Source: Paraburkholderia terricola (lineage in GTDB: Bacteria; Pseudomonadota; Gammaproteobacteria; Burkholderiales; Burkholderiaceae). Taken from it: 64,000 bases of DNA. Where the stretch lies: the NCBI RefSeq assembly GCF_900142195.1, contig NZ_FRAB01000025.1, positions 1 to 64,000 on the forward strand. Reading direction: 5' to 3'. The first letter of the stretch is position 1; every line of letters starts with the position of its first letter. Shown one piece after another: positions 9,166 to 17,738 of this stretch. The notes under the pieces were generated by a model. It was not told where the DNA came from, did not search any database, and saw only the letters and a list, made by a program, of their open reading frames with translations. The translations under genes and the position numbers were made by a program.

Positions 9166-10446
9166 TCACGAAATCGGTTCGGACAAAGCAAGTAGCGCTC
9201 GGGTCAGGGCTCTCGCCCCGATCGCCAGGTCTTCAGGGTTCGTGTCTTCTGCCGGATGGTGGCTAAGGCCGCCAATGCTCGGTACGAAAAGCATCGCTGT
9301 CGGACAATGTCTCGCCAGATACATTGAGTCGTGAAATGCGCCTGACAGCATCTCTATGGCATGGCTGTCGCAAGTCCGAGCGGCGGTTCGGACGACGTGC
9401 ACCATTTCCCTGGGAAAGTGGGTGGGAGGATTACTCATGATGCGTTCAACGCGGACGTCGCAGCCCTGATGGCTGCCACTCCACGATCTGAACAGCGTCT
9501 CGAGGCTATCTAGCCGCTCGTCGTTTGGGTGTCGTAGGTCGATAGTGAACTCCACGCCCGCGGCAACGGTGTTGACGGCTCCGGGGTCGACATTGAATCT
9601 CCCGACGGTGAGGCGAAGCTGTGGATCACTTCCGTCCGATTGAGCATACGCTTGGATCACCAGGTCTGCGGCACACCTCACTGCGTCAAGCCGCGCCTCG
9701 AAAGGTGTGGTACCAGCGTGGGACGAGCGTCCCACGACCGTGAACCGGAACCATCTGACGCCTTGGATACCGGTAACGATGCCGAGCTTCGCGCCTGCCA
9801 GTTCCAGAATCGGTCCCTGCTCGATATGGGCTTCTACAAAAGCGCGAAATGGCACTGACATTGCCCGTTTAGGTACATCGAAAAACGTGCTGTCAACGAC
9901 CTCGAGCTCCTCTGCGAATGAGCGACCCTTGTCGTCCTTTGATGCAGCGAACTCCTGCATTCGGTCTGCCTGGACGAACGCGGCCGACCCCATCGACCCG
10001 GGTGCAAACCGACATCCTTCTTCGTTTGTCCACACGGCAACCTCGATCGGATGTGCCGTGGAGATGCCGGCATCGTTTAGCGCGGCAATCGTCTCTAGAC
10101 CCGCACAAACCCCATAGGCTCCATCTAATCGCCCCCCCGTTGGTTGAGTGTCGATGTGGCTGCCCGTCACGACGGGGGAACCATCCTTGCCACCCGGCCT
10201 GCGAAAGAACAGATTTGCTGCGTCATCTCGCAGCACCGAGCAGCCCAACTCTTGCGCGTACCCGATCAGATAGGCCCTCGCCCGGATGTCATCAGGCGTG
10301 AGCGCCTGCCTGTTGACGCCCCCGGATTTATCGCCTCCGAACGACGCCAGAGAAGCGATCAGCCGCTGAAGTCGGGGAGGAGAAACTGCCGCTGCGGCCC
10401 GATCAACGGGGCTGCCCACGAAATGATCGATAGGTCGGGGGTTCAT
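9166..10446 (-). CDS. M20-family Zn-dependent hydrolase (N-carbamoyl amino acid hydrolase / ureidase type)
   Basis: This 426-residue amidohydrolase of the hydantoinase/carbamoylase branch hydrolyses N-carbamoyl or ureido groups (N-carbamoyl-L-amino acids, beta-ureidopropionate, allantoate). Metal ligands are visible in GSHIDTQPTGGRLDGAYG (His, Asp), NEEGCRF (Glu), VEAHIEQGPIL (His) and GAFHDSMYLA (His). The start MNPRPIDHF at 10446 has AAGGAAG seven bases upstream. It is divergent from the ureohydrolase operon, and the shared control region holds a tandem operator. It may handle a ureido intermediate or carbamoyl amine of the same pathway. Confidence 0.88.
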   Translation of the reverse strand: MNPRPIDHFVGSPVDRAAAAVSPPRLQRLIASLASFGGDKSGGVNRQALTPDDIRARAYLIGYAQELGCSVLRDDAANLFFRRPGGKDGSPVVTGSHIDTQPTGGRLDGAYGVCAGLETIAALNDAGISTAHPIEVAVWTNEEGCRFAPGSMGSAAFVQADRMQEFAASKDDKGRSFAEELEVVDSTFFDVPKRAMSVPFRAFVEAHIEQGPILELAGAKLGIVTGIQGVRWFRFTVVGRSSHAGTTPFEARLDAVRCAADLVIQAYAQSDGSDPQLRLTVGRFNVDPGAVNTVAAGVEFTIDLRHPNDERLDSLETLFRSWSGSHQGCDVRVERIMSNPPTHFPREMVHVVRTAARTCDSHAIEMLSGAFHDSMYLARHCPTAMLFVPSIGGLSHHPAEDTNPEDLAIGARALTRALLALSEPIS

Positions 10447-10501
10447 GACTGCTTCCTTTTGGGGGCGCCCCTCATGTCGCAAGGCCGCGCGTTTTGACTG
10501 G

Positions 10502-10530
10502 TTGACATCCCTGGAAATACGCTGCAATAT
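10502..10530 (+). promoter_or_regulatory. Sigma-70-like promoter of the ureohydrolase operon
   Basis: TTGACA at 10502-10507, a 17-bp spacer and CAATAT at 10525-10530 (or AATATT with TGC before it and an 18-bp spacer). The tandem operator begins 10 bp downstream, so a bound regulator would sit over the transcription start. Confidence 0.55.
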
Positions 10531-10536
10531 TTCTTA

Positions 10537-10565
10537 AAACGGAAGTTTATTCCGTATTTAGGAAC
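10537..10565 (+). promoter_or_regulatory. Tandem CGGAA/AGGAA element with ACGGAA-N5-TTCCGT palindrome
   Basis: ACGGAA (10539-10544), GTTTA, TTCCGT (10550-10555) is a perfect inverted repeat. In addition CGGAA at 10540 and AGGAA at 10560 repeat with a 20-bp step in the direction of the ureohydrolase operon. AAAACGGAAGTTT here is identical to the 13 bases of the element before the MDR gene (read on its strand). Confidence 0.7.
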
Positions 10566-10587
10566 TTCACAACTCGAAGGATATGTC

Positions 10588-11553
10588 ATGAGCGAAAGCC
10601 CGTCGGCCTCATTTCTGGACTCCGGTGTGGTGCCGCGGTTCGCGGAACCTGCCACGTTTATGCGCGCGCCATACACGCGCAGCCTCGAAGGTGTCGATAT
10701 CGCTCTTGCGGGCGTTCCGTACGATCTTGGCTGCACGAACAGGAACGGGCCGAGACAGGGACCCGCTCAGGTTCGAGAAATGTCGCGCCTGATTCGGAAG
10801 ATCAATCCCTATAGTGGAATCTGCCCGTTTGACCTTGCAAACGTGGCGGACATTGGCGACGCACCGGTCAATCCCCTCGACAACAACTGGAGCCTCGACG
10901 CGATCACTGCGTTCTATGCACAGCTGCGCGAGAAAAACATCGCCGTTGTTTCCTGCGGCGGCGACCACACGGTCACCTACCCGATTCTTAGAGGTCTAGC
11001 GCCCAAGAACCAACCGATCGGCGTGATCCATTTCGATGCGCATTCCGATACGCTGGACGAGTTGTACGGCAGCAAGATCAATCATGGGACAGTGTTCCGG
11101 CGCGGGGTCGAGGACGGGATCATCGATCCTCATCGAGTCATTCAAATTGGCCTGCGCGGTACACGCTTTAGCGAAAGTGATGTTCAGTACGCGTATGACA
11201 GCGGAATGGCGGTGGTCACGATGGACGACTACGAACGCATGGGACGCGACGCCGTGATCAAGCAGATGCTCGAAACTGTGGCGGGCGGCCCGGTTTATAT
11301 CACCTTCGACATCGACGGACTGGATCCCGTCTACGCCATCGGAACGGGAGCGCCGGAGCCGGGCGGCCTCTCGATGCGCGATGTGCAGGTGATCATTCGC
11401 GCCTCTCAGGGCTTGAACATCTTTGGCGGCGATGTTTGCGAAGTCGCGCCGCCTTTGGACCCTTCGGGTCATACAGCGCTAAACGCCGCCAACCTGATGT
11501 TTGAGATTCTCTGCGTCACCGCCGACGCTCGCGCACGCAGCCGCGCCAAGTAA
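10588..11553 (+). CDS. Ureohydrolase (agmatinase / guanidinobutyrase family)
   Basis: This 321-residue Mn-dependent ureohydrolase splits a guanidino compound to an amine plus urea. The metal site is complete: CGGDHTVTYPILR (His), VIHFDAHSDT (Asp-x-His-x-Asp) and TFDIDGLDPVYAIGTGAPEPGG (Asp-x-Asp and the substrate Glu). Length and N-terminus resemble guanidinobutyrase/guanidinopropionase enzymes of pseudomonads and Burkholderiaceae, as much as SpeB agmatinase. It is first gene of a four-gene operon with an aminotransferase 23 bp on; the amine it releases is the natural substrate of that enzyme. AAGGA lies before the ATG. Confidence 0.88.
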   Translation: MSESPSASFLDSGVVPRFAEPATFMRAPYTRSLEGVDIALAGVPYDLGCTNRNGPRQGPAQVREMSRLIRKINPYSGICPFDLANVADIGDAPVNPLDNNWSLDAITAFYAQLREKNIAVVSCGGDHTVTYPILRGLAPKNQPIGVIHFDAHSDTLDELYGSKINHGTVFRRGVEDGIIDPHRVIQIGLRGTRFSESDVQYAYDSGMAVVTMDDYERMGRDAVIKQMLETVAGGPVYITFDIDGLDPVYAIGTGAPEPGGLSMRDVQVIIRASQGLNIFGGDVCEVAPPLDPSGHTALNAANLMFEILCVTADARARSRAK

Positions 11554-11576
11554 CCATCCAAAGCCAGGTGACGCCC

Positions 11577-12962
11577 ATGAACGATATTCAAGCAGCCGGT
11601 CGCCCAGCAGTGGGAGGCCCGCAGGATCTGTTTTACTCGACCGCGAACACCGTCGGCCTACCTCGCATTGTTCGCGGCGAGAACATCTATGTTTGGGATG
11701 ATCAGGGACGCCGCCTCGCCGACGTTTCGTCCGGCGCAATCGTGAGCAACATCGGCCAAGGAAACGAACGCGTCTTACGTGCGATGTACGAGCAGGGGAA
11801 AAAACTTTCGTTCAGCTATGTCCGCGTCTCCAGACACGACCCCAACTCGGATCTGTCGGAAAAACTCGCTAAGCTCGCCGGTCCGGGCTATGAACGATGC
11901 CATTTCACGTCCGGAGGCTCGGAAGCGAACGAAATGGCTATCAAATTCTGTCGCCAGTATGCCTATGCGACCGGCCAGACCCGGAAAACGCGGGTTATCT
12001 CCTGTATGCCGTCGTACCACGGCGGCACCCTCGGCACCATTGCAGTGACTGGCGACCTGGACTTCGCGCCGGTATACGGTGACATGGTCACATTCTCCGC
12101 GAAAGTGCCGAGCCCATTTACTTACCGGGTTCCGCAAGGACACACGGCCGAGACATACGCACTCGAGTGCGCACGGCAACTGGAAACGACGATCGTTGAA
12201 TTGGGTCCGGAGAACGTCCTCTGCTTCATCTTCGAACCGGTGGGAGGGTTATCTACCGGCGCCAACGTACCTCCTGCTGCCTATTTTCGTGAAATTCGCC
12301 GGATCTGCAGCCGATACGGCGTGTTCCTCGTTTTTGACGAGGTGATGGCCGGCGCCGGTCGCACCGGAAAGTTTCTGGCAGCCGACCATTGGCCTGAGGC
12401 CAAGCCCGACCTGATCGTACTCGCCAAAGGGCTTGCGGCGGGCTACACGCCATTGGGAGCCGTTCTGGCGCCCGCGCGCCTGGTTGACGAACTTGCTTCG
12501 CTAACTGGATTCAATCTCGCCCACACCTATAACGCCAACCCGATCACATGCGCAGGTGCATGCGCCGTGCTCGATGAAACCGTTGAGTCCCGGCTAGTTG
12601 AAAACGCCGCGAGCATGGGGCGTTACATGTTTTCTCAGCTTCGTGAGCTCGCGGCAACGAGCCCGATCATCGGCGATGTCCGGGGCAAAGGGTTTCTCTG
12701 CGCAATTGAACTGGTTAAAAACAAAGATACGAAAGAGATGCTCGCCCCGCACGTGCGCGCTGCGGATCGCGTACGTCAGATTGCAATGGAACACGGCATG
12801 CTGATCTATGCCCGTCGAACCAGCGGCGGCAGATTTGGCGAATGGTTTATGGCCTCACCGCCGTTGATCACCACGCAATCTCAGGTCGACGAAATCGTTG
12901 CAGGGATCGGAGCCACGCTCGGAGACTTGACCGACGAGCTTCATCGCGCGAACGCACTGTAA
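11577..12962 (+). CDS. Class III PLP-dependent aminotransferase (omega-amino acid type)
   Basis: This aminotransferase of about 461 residues carries the PLP motif FDEVMAGAGRTGKFLA and the Schiff-base lysine in LIVLAKGLAAGYTPLGA. HFTSGGSEANEMAIKFCRQY is the phosphate-binding region. Such enzymes move terminal amino groups of omega-amino acids or diamines to pyruvate or 2-oxoglutarate. The ATG at 11577 is preferred over the GTG at 11568 (AGGTG serves as ribosome site). Its product would be a semialdehyde, which the GabD-like or the other ALDH of this region can oxidise. Confidence 0.9.
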   Translation: MNDIQAAGRPAVGGPQDLFYSTANTVGLPRIVRGENIYVWDDQGRRLADVSSGAIVSNIGQGNERVLRAMYEQGKKLSFSYVRVSRHDPNSDLSEKLAKLAGPGYERCHFTSGGSEANEMAIKFCRQYAYATGQTRKTRVISCMPSYHGGTLGTIAVTGDLDFAPVYGDMVTFSAKVPSPFTYRVPQGHTAETYALECARQLETTIVELGPENVLCFIFEPVGGLSTGANVPPAAYFREIRRICSRYGVFLVFDEVMAGAGRTGKFLAADHWPEAKPDLIVLAKGLAAGYTPLGAVLAPARLVDELASLTGFNLAHTYNANPITCAGACAVLDETVESRLVENAASMGRYMFSQLRELAATSPIIGDVRGKGFLCAIELVKNKDTKEMLAPHVRAADRVRQIAMEHGMLIYARRTSGGRFGEWFMASPPLITTQSQVDEIVAGIGATLGDLTDELHRANAL

Positions 12963-12973
12963 CGAGGCATGTG

Positions 12974-13837
12974 ATGGCAATTCCTTATGCAGAATATGAA
13001 CACCTACTGTTCGATCACAAGCCGAACGGGGTGTTGCTGGTCACGATCAACCGCCCCGAAAAATACAACGCGACGAATGAGCGGCTTCACTGGGAACTGA
13101 GCAAAGTGTGGCTTACCGTTGGCGAAGATGCCAATACGAAAGTCGTGGTGATAACCGGAGCGGGCAAAGCGTTTTCGGCGGGCGGCGACCTCGATATGGT
13201 CACACGCAATCTCGATGACTATTGGGGCGTCCTCCGCACTGGACAAGAGGCGCTCGATATCGTCTACAACATGCTCAATCTGGAAAAGCCGATCATTTCC
13301 GCTATCAACGGCGTAGCCGTAGGGGCCGGGCTGGCAACCGCCCTAACGGCTGATATCAGCATCATTGCTGAGGACGCCCGGTTTACCGACGGCCACACCA
13401 AGTTGGGGGTAGCGTCGGGAGATCACGCGCTGATGATGTGGCCGTTGCTCTGCGGCATGGCCAAAGCGAAGTACTACCTCCTGACGGCAGATTTCATCGA
13501 TGGACGAGAAGCCGAGCGCATCGGGCTGGTTAGCCGATGCGTCAAAGCCGAAGAGCTCCTGCCAACCGCCCTTGCCACGGCGGATAAGCTGGCCGCCGGC
13601 AGTCAGCTTGCAATCCGATGGACGAAGCGATCGTTGAATCACTGGTATAAGGCAGCCGGGCCCATCTTCGATTTATCGGTCGCATTGGAAATGCTGAACT
13701 TCGTCGACGACGACGCTCGGGAAGGCGTCAGATCCGTGCGAGAAAAGCGACCGCCTCAATTCCCCTCGGCTCGGGAAGGCACCTATCAGGAAGCTGGCCC
13801 TGGCAATGTCTTACGCTCACGAAAGGGGATCGAATAA
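12974..13837 (+). CDS. Enoyl-CoA hydratase/isomerase family protein
   Basis: This crotonase-fold protein of 287 residues has the oxyanion segments GAGKAFSAGGDLDM and INGVAVGAGLATALTADISI. GHTKLGVASGDHALMMWPLLCG replaces the usual second Glu context (ELGIGxPG), so it may be a hydrolase, isomerase or lyase rather than a true hydratase. The start at 12974 (MAIPYAEYEH) has GAGG upstream, 11 bp after the aminotransferase stop. The stop overlaps the start of the ligase gene by one base (TAATG), which implies coupled translation. Confidence 0.87.
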   Translation: MAIPYAEYEHLLFDHKPNGVLLVTINRPEKYNATNERLHWELSKVWLTVGEDANTKVVVITGAGKAFSAGGDLDMVTRNLDDYWGVLRTGQEALDIVYNMLNLEKPIISAINGVAVGAGLATALTADISIIAEDARFTDGHTKLGVASGDHALMMWPLLCGMAKAKYYLLTADFIDGREAERIGLVSRCVKAEELLPTALATADKLAAGSQLAIRWTKRSLNHWYKAAGPIFDLSVALEMLNFVDDDAREGVRSVREKRPPQFPSAREGTYQEAGPGNVLRSRKGIE

Positions 13838-15366
13838 TGCATGCAGCTTACTGGCTTCAACGCTCCGCCCAACGCACGCCGAACAATGCGCTTTGGATCA
13901 CCGAGAGCAGAACAATCACTTATCGAGAGGGCGCCGAGAGAGTCAATCGACTCGCCCATGCAATGCTTGCTCGCGGAGCCAGCAAGAATCGCGCGGCAAT
14001 TCTCTCGAGCAACCGGTTTGAAGGGCTAGAAACGTTTCTAGCGTGCATGACATCGGGCAACATCCCGGTCCCAATGAATCCTCGATTACATCCACAGGAA
14101 TACGCTTTTCTGCTGGAGGATTCAGGTGCTAGGTTCGTTTTCTACAGCGAAGACTTCGCCGATCAGGTTGCGCGCCTGAGAACACTCGTTTCTGGGGTGG
14201 AGTTTTGGGTGTGTATTGGAGCTGGAGATGATCAGTCCATCGGATACGAGTCGCTTTTAGCCGACGCGCCCGCGGACACGCACCCGAATGTCCAAATCGA
14301 TCCGGACGACGTTGCATGGCTCTTTTACACGTCCGGAACAACGGGGAAGCCGAAAGGCGCGATGGAAACCCATCGCAACCTGATCACGATGTGCCAGCAG
14401 TTCCTGCTTGGGATCGTGCCCGACGTCGCCGCGTCAGATGTAATGCTTCACGTCGCCCCGATCTCTCACGGGACGGCGAGCTGCATGATGCCGCACCTCG
14501 CGGTCGGCGCCGGGAACGCGTTTCCCTTAAGCAAAAGTTTCTCTCCAGACAAGGTGTTCGAGGCAATCGACCGATTCCGTGTGACTTCGACGTTCATGGC
14601 GCCAACCATGATCAACATGTTGGTCAAAAGCGATGTTCGACATAGGTATCAACTATCGTCGCTAAAAAACGTAATCTACGGCGGCGGCCCGATGTACGTC
14701 GAACAATTACGCCAGGCGTTGGACTTACTCGGCAACGTGTTTGTCCAGATTTACGGACAGGGCGAAGCGCCGATGACAGTCACCTCGCTACCCAAAGACG
14801 AACATCTTGTCGGAACGGACAAACAAAAAACCGCGCGGCTTCGATCCTGTGGCCGAGAACTCCCGGCCGTGCGGGTTGCGATCCTCGATGATCACGACTG
14901 CGTTTTGCCGGCCGGACAGTTTGGAGAGGTATGCGTGCGCTCAGACCTCGTGATGCGTGGCTACTGGAATCGACCGGATGCGACTGCCGAAACGTTGCGA
15001 TCTGGCTGGCTACATACAGGCGACATTGGGTTCCTCGATTCGGACGGCTACCTCTTTCTTACCGATCGGAAGAAGGATCTGATCATCTCAGGTGGATCGA
15101 ATATCTATCCAAGAGAGATCGAGGAAGTGATATGCGAGCACCCATCGGTAGCTGATGTGGCGGTCGTTGGTATTCCGGACGAACTATGGGGTGAGGCCGT
15201 AAAAGCAGTGGTCGTCAGGAGAGCGGGCAAAGATGTCTCCGAAGCCGAAATCATCGACCACTGCAAGAATCACCTGGCATCCTATAAAAAACCGACCAAA
15301 ATCGAGTTTGTTGCGGAATTGCCCAAGAATGCAGCCGGCAAGGTGTTGAAGCGCGAACTGCGGTAG
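13837..15366 (+). CDS. AMP-forming acyl-CoA ligase
   Basis: This 509-residue ANL-superfamily ligase activates a carboxylic acid to its CoA thioester. The P-loop-like motif is FYTSGTTGKPKGAMETH (about residue 165), adenylate motifs are IYGQGEAPMTV, HTGDIGFLDSDGYLFLTDRKKD and SGGSNIYPREIEEV, and the catalytic lysine is in PKNAAGKVLKREL near the C-terminus. It ends the ureohydrolase operon. Together with the crotonase-fold protein it suggests that the acid made by transamination and oxidation is degraded as a CoA ester. Confidence 0.9.
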   Translation: MHAAYWLQRSAQRTPNNALWITESRTITYREGAERVNRLAHAMLARGASKNRAAILSSNRFEGLETFLACMTSGNIPVPMNPRLHPQEYAFLLEDSGARFVFYSEDFADQVARLRTLVSGVEFWVCIGAGDDQSIGYESLLADAPADTHPNVQIDPDDVAWLFYTSGTTGKPKGAMETHRNLITMCQQFLLGIVPDVAASDVMLHVAPISHGTASCMMPHLAVGAGNAFPLSKSFSPDKVFEAIDRFRVTSTFMAPTMINMLVKSDVRHRYQLSSLKNVIYGGGPMYVEQLRQALDLLGNVFVQIYGQGEAPMTVTSLPKDEHLVGTDKQKTARLRSCGRELPAVRVAILDDHDCVLPAGQFGEVCVRSDLVMRGYWNRPDATAETLRSGWLHTGDIGFLDSDGYLFLTDRKKDLIISGGSNIYPREIEEVICEHPSVADVAVVGIPDELWGEAVKAVVVRRAGKDVSEAEIIDHCKNHLASYKKPTKIEFVAELPKNAAGKVLKRELR

Positions 15367-15377
15367 CGCTCAGGTGT

Positions 15378-15411
15378 AGCGGTGAGCGGCGACGGGTCCC
15401 CGATCACCGCT
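15378..15411. terminator. Possible bidirectional stem-loop between convergent genes
   Basis: AGCGGTGA (15378-15385) pairs with TCACCGCT (15404-15411) in the 80-bp gap between the ligase gene and the converging iclR gene. There is no clear T tract, so this is only a candidate. Confidence 0.35.
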
Positions 15412-15447
15412 CGGGTGTAGTTAGCCCATCACCGCAAGTAGCAGCAC

Positions 15448-16290
15448 TCACCCTGGCGCTGCGAGCAGGGTCGCGATTCCAGGCCATCGTTCTACCGCGG
15501 ATCGGATCTCAGATGCGAGTCGCGATAGCGGTGCCCCCTCAAGCATGCGTTGCTTCAAGCCGACAACGCCGATCGCAAAACTAGGGCTATCTCGCCAGAC
15601 GCCGAGGACGGGGCAACAGATTGCTAACACGTCGGGGTCGAACCGAGCATCGTTGATGGCGTACGCCACGCGTTTCACTTCCGCTAATTCGTCCCAAAGT
15701 TCGTCTAGATGCCCTAACCATTCTGCGCTGTTGTTCTCTCCCAACGCCTTTATAGCCGCTACGGTCTTATCCTTGCTCTGATACGCGAACAGTGCCTTTC
15801 CCGCAGCGGTGCTGCACGGATGAAAGAGTTCCTCCGGCATTACGAGGTTACGTCCCGACGTCTGCGGCTGCATCGTTCCGACCAGCTCGGCTCCCCGGTT
15901 CGAGAGCGTCACCAGATAAGCCACCTCGCCTGATGAATCGGCCAGTTGCTGCAACAGAGGGATCGCCGCCTGCAATGCAGATGCTGATACCGGCGCCTCC
16001 TTGAAGATTTCCGAAAGCCGCCCCCCCAGCCGATACCGTGATCGGCCTCCGCCACCATCGAGCAATCGTGCAGCGATAAGCGCATTCACCAGACGATGTG
16101 CCGACGGCGGAGAAAGGGATGCCTGGACGGTGATTTCACCCAGCGTAAGACCGCTCCTGGCCGTGCTAACCAGCTCGAGCACTCTTGCAACTTTATCTAG
16201 GCGGGTTCCTTGCGATTCAATGGCGCGATTCACAGAAGTCGTGGGCAGCGTGGCAACATGCCCATAATGAGCAGTACTTCCGTTTTTCAC
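15448..16290 (-). CDS. IclR-family transcriptional regulator (paralogue 1)
   Basis: N-terminal winged helix (RLDKVARVLELVSTARSGLTLGEITVQ in part, then PPSAHRLVNALIAARLL) and C-terminal effector domain ending in PVLGV...SFAIGVVGLKQRML. It shares GRSRYR, GEVAY and YAIND..DP.V...CCPV with the IclR protein at 19285, so the two are paralogues. The first possible start is a GTG at 16290 without a good ribosome site. A promoter-like TTGTGA-17-CATTAT (16292 to 16264) overlaps it, so translation may start later, for example at the GTG at 16233. Two tandem operators lie upstream, which suggests autoregulation. Confidence 0.85.
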   Translation of the reverse strand: MKNGSTAHYGHVATLPTTSVNRAIESQGTRLDKVARVLELVSTARSGLTLGEITVQASLSPPSAHRLVNALIAARLLDGGGGRSRYRLGGRLSEIFKEAPVSASALQAAIPLLQQLADSSGEVAYLVTLSNRGAELVGTMQPQTSGRNLVMPEELFHPCSTAAGKALFAYQSKDKTVAAIKALGENNSAEWLGHLDELWDELAEVKRVAYAINDARFDPDVLAICCPVLGVWRDSPSFAIGVVGLKQRMLEGAPLSRLASEIRSAVERWPGIATLLAAPG

Positions 16291-16303
16291 AAGAAAATTT
16301 CGT
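16277..16303 (-). promoter_or_regulatory. Tandem CGAAA-N15-CGGAA element at the iclR paralogue 1 promoter
   Basis: On the plus strand TTCCG at 16278 and TTTCG at 16298 are 20 bp apart, each followed by a run of T. Read toward the iclR gene it is CGAAA-N15-CGGAA. It overlaps the possible -35 TTGTGA and the spacer of the candidate promoter. Confidence 0.6.
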
Positions 16304-16453
16304 TTTTTGTCGTTAGAGGCTCATCGAGCCACCGGGATGGACAGAGTCGGTTGCCTCGCAAAGGCACTCTTCCGCACCGCCTCAGGTCATTTTGTCCCCA
16401 ACGTCGCAGAACTCAAGGATCCCTTGACACTACAATTTGGCAGGACAACACTA

Positions 16454-16490
16454 GTTCCGATTAGTGCGTTTATATTCCGATTTTTTCAAC
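16454..16490 (-). promoter_or_regulatory. Second tandem CGGAA-N15-CGGAA element upstream of iclR paralogue 1
   Basis: TTCCGATT at 16455 and TTCCGATTTTTT at 16475 (plus strand) are exactly 20 bp apart. Reading leftward, TTGAAA, a 17-bp spacer and CACTAA could form a promoter within the element. A separate rightward TTGACA (16424-16429), 17 bp, AACACT (16447-16452) abuts it. Confidence 0.6.
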
Positions 16491-16544
16491 GCAAGCAGCG
16501 ATGCTAGTCCGACCGTCTATAAGCCCAATTGTTGGAGGCGCAAA

Positions 16545-16814
16545 ATGCGTGAACGCCTGTTGCCGATCACCCCTGAACTCATTTGCATGGAAATCGCGAG
16601 CTTGGAAAGTCTCAGGCTGGCTTGTTCGCCTGACGGCACGACGCGAGATTGCGCCCCGCCGCTGCGAGATTCTGCCCGGTATGGGCCGAGGCAGTATTTT
16701 CGGACTCTTCTGAGCCGCTTTTGCGACGGCGGCCTGGTTACTAATCGGAACTCACCCGGCGGACCCGCGAGCGATGTAGTCAAGGACGATTCCGCCAAAG
16801 ACAACCGCACCTAG
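16545..16814 (+). pseudogene. Short ORF with strong ribosome site; possible gene remnant
   Basis: An ATG at 16545 is preceded by GGAGG six bases upstream and by a TTGACA-type promoter and a tandem operator. The frame encodes 89 residues beginning MRERLLPITPELICMEIASL and loses protein-like character after about residue 40; its end overlaps the 3' end of the convergent ubiA-like gene. I do not recognise the sequence. It could be the surviving start of a deleted gene, or chance. The rest of 16291-16751 shows no other gene. Confidence 0.3.
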
Positions 16815-17621
16815 CATTCCATTATGCGCAAAGGCAGCAAGGCAACCCTCCTTAGTCCGGCCTGCGATGAGCTTGTAGTGCTTAGCAACGCAGCAGATCG
16901 CTAGAGCGATACCGAGCCAGTAGAATAGCCCCGCCTGTTCTATAGCCCCAATTGCGATAAAACACGCGAGCGCGCCAGCATAACAGGTCATTACGGCGAC
17001 AACATCGAACTTTCCGAGAGTCAGCGCGGAACTTCGCATACCCGTGTACCGATCCTCCTCCCGGTCAGCCATTGCATACTCCGTGTCGTACGCCAACGCC
17101 CAAAAAATGTTGCCGCAGAACAAGATCCATGCGATCAGCGGCAGCGCCTGACGGACCTGTGCAAACGCCATTAATATCCCGAATCCGAACGCGACGCCCA
17201 GATGGAGTTGCGGCACAGCGAACCAACGCTTGGCGAGGGGGTAGGTCGCAGCGACTAACACCGCTCCGACTGCCATGAGCCTGGCCTCGCTGGTCAGGCC
17301 CGACGCCACGACGGCAGAAATCGAAACGAGCGAAACAAAGATTGCCACTGCCTCGCTCGATCGAACTTTCCCACTTGCGAGTGGCCGCGCCCTGGTTCGA
17401 GCCACTTGTCCATCCAACCTGATATCGAACAGATCGTTAATCGCACATCCCGCGGACCGCATCAGGACGGTTCCGGCAGCAAAGATGCCAATCAACCGCC
17501 AGCTCGGACATCCGTTCGAGGCAATCCACAAGGCCGAAAGTGTCGGCCACATCAGCAGGGCGATGCCGATTGGCTGACGGATGCGAATGAGCGAACCGTA
17601 GTTCGCGAGTTTTTCGTACAT
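16752..17621 (-). CDS. ubiA: UbiA-type prenyltransferase (4-hydroxybenzoate polyprenyltransferase-like)
   Basis: This 289-residue polytopic membrane protein, about 8-9 helices, is the same length as UbiA. The first Asp-rich motif is GCAINDLFDIRLDGQVARTRARPL in part (NDxxDxxxD, about residue 63-72). The second is DTEYAMADREEDRYTG (DxxxD, about 185). It would attach a polyprenyl chain to an aromatic acid such as 4-hydroxybenzoate. No other quinone-synthesis gene is near, so this is likely an extra copy. The start at 17621 has no clear ribosome site; it lies 117 bp after the MDR gene on the same strand. Confidence 0.88.
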   Translation of the reverse strand: MYEKLANYGSLIRIRQPIGIALLMWPTLSALWIASNGCPSWRLIGIFAAGTVLMRSAGCAINDLFDIRLDGQVARTRARPLASGKVRSSEAVAIFVSLVSISAVVASGLTSEARLMAVGAVLVAATYPLAKRWFAVPQLHLGVAFGFGILMAFAQVRQALPLIAWILFCGNIFWALAYDTEYAMADREEDRYTGMRSSALTLGKFDVVAVMTCYAGALACFIAIGAIEQAGLFYWLGIALAICCVAKHYKLIAGRTKEGCLAAFAHNGMLGAVVFGGIVLDYIARGSAG

Positions 17622-17738
17622 CTATGTGTAACCCTTTGGATTAAGCCATGCAGAGGATTTCCAGAAAGCTCAACCTGCGATCAACAAAGGACGCCTGACC
17701 ACCACGGTTCACCGGAAACCACTCGCCGACAAACACAC

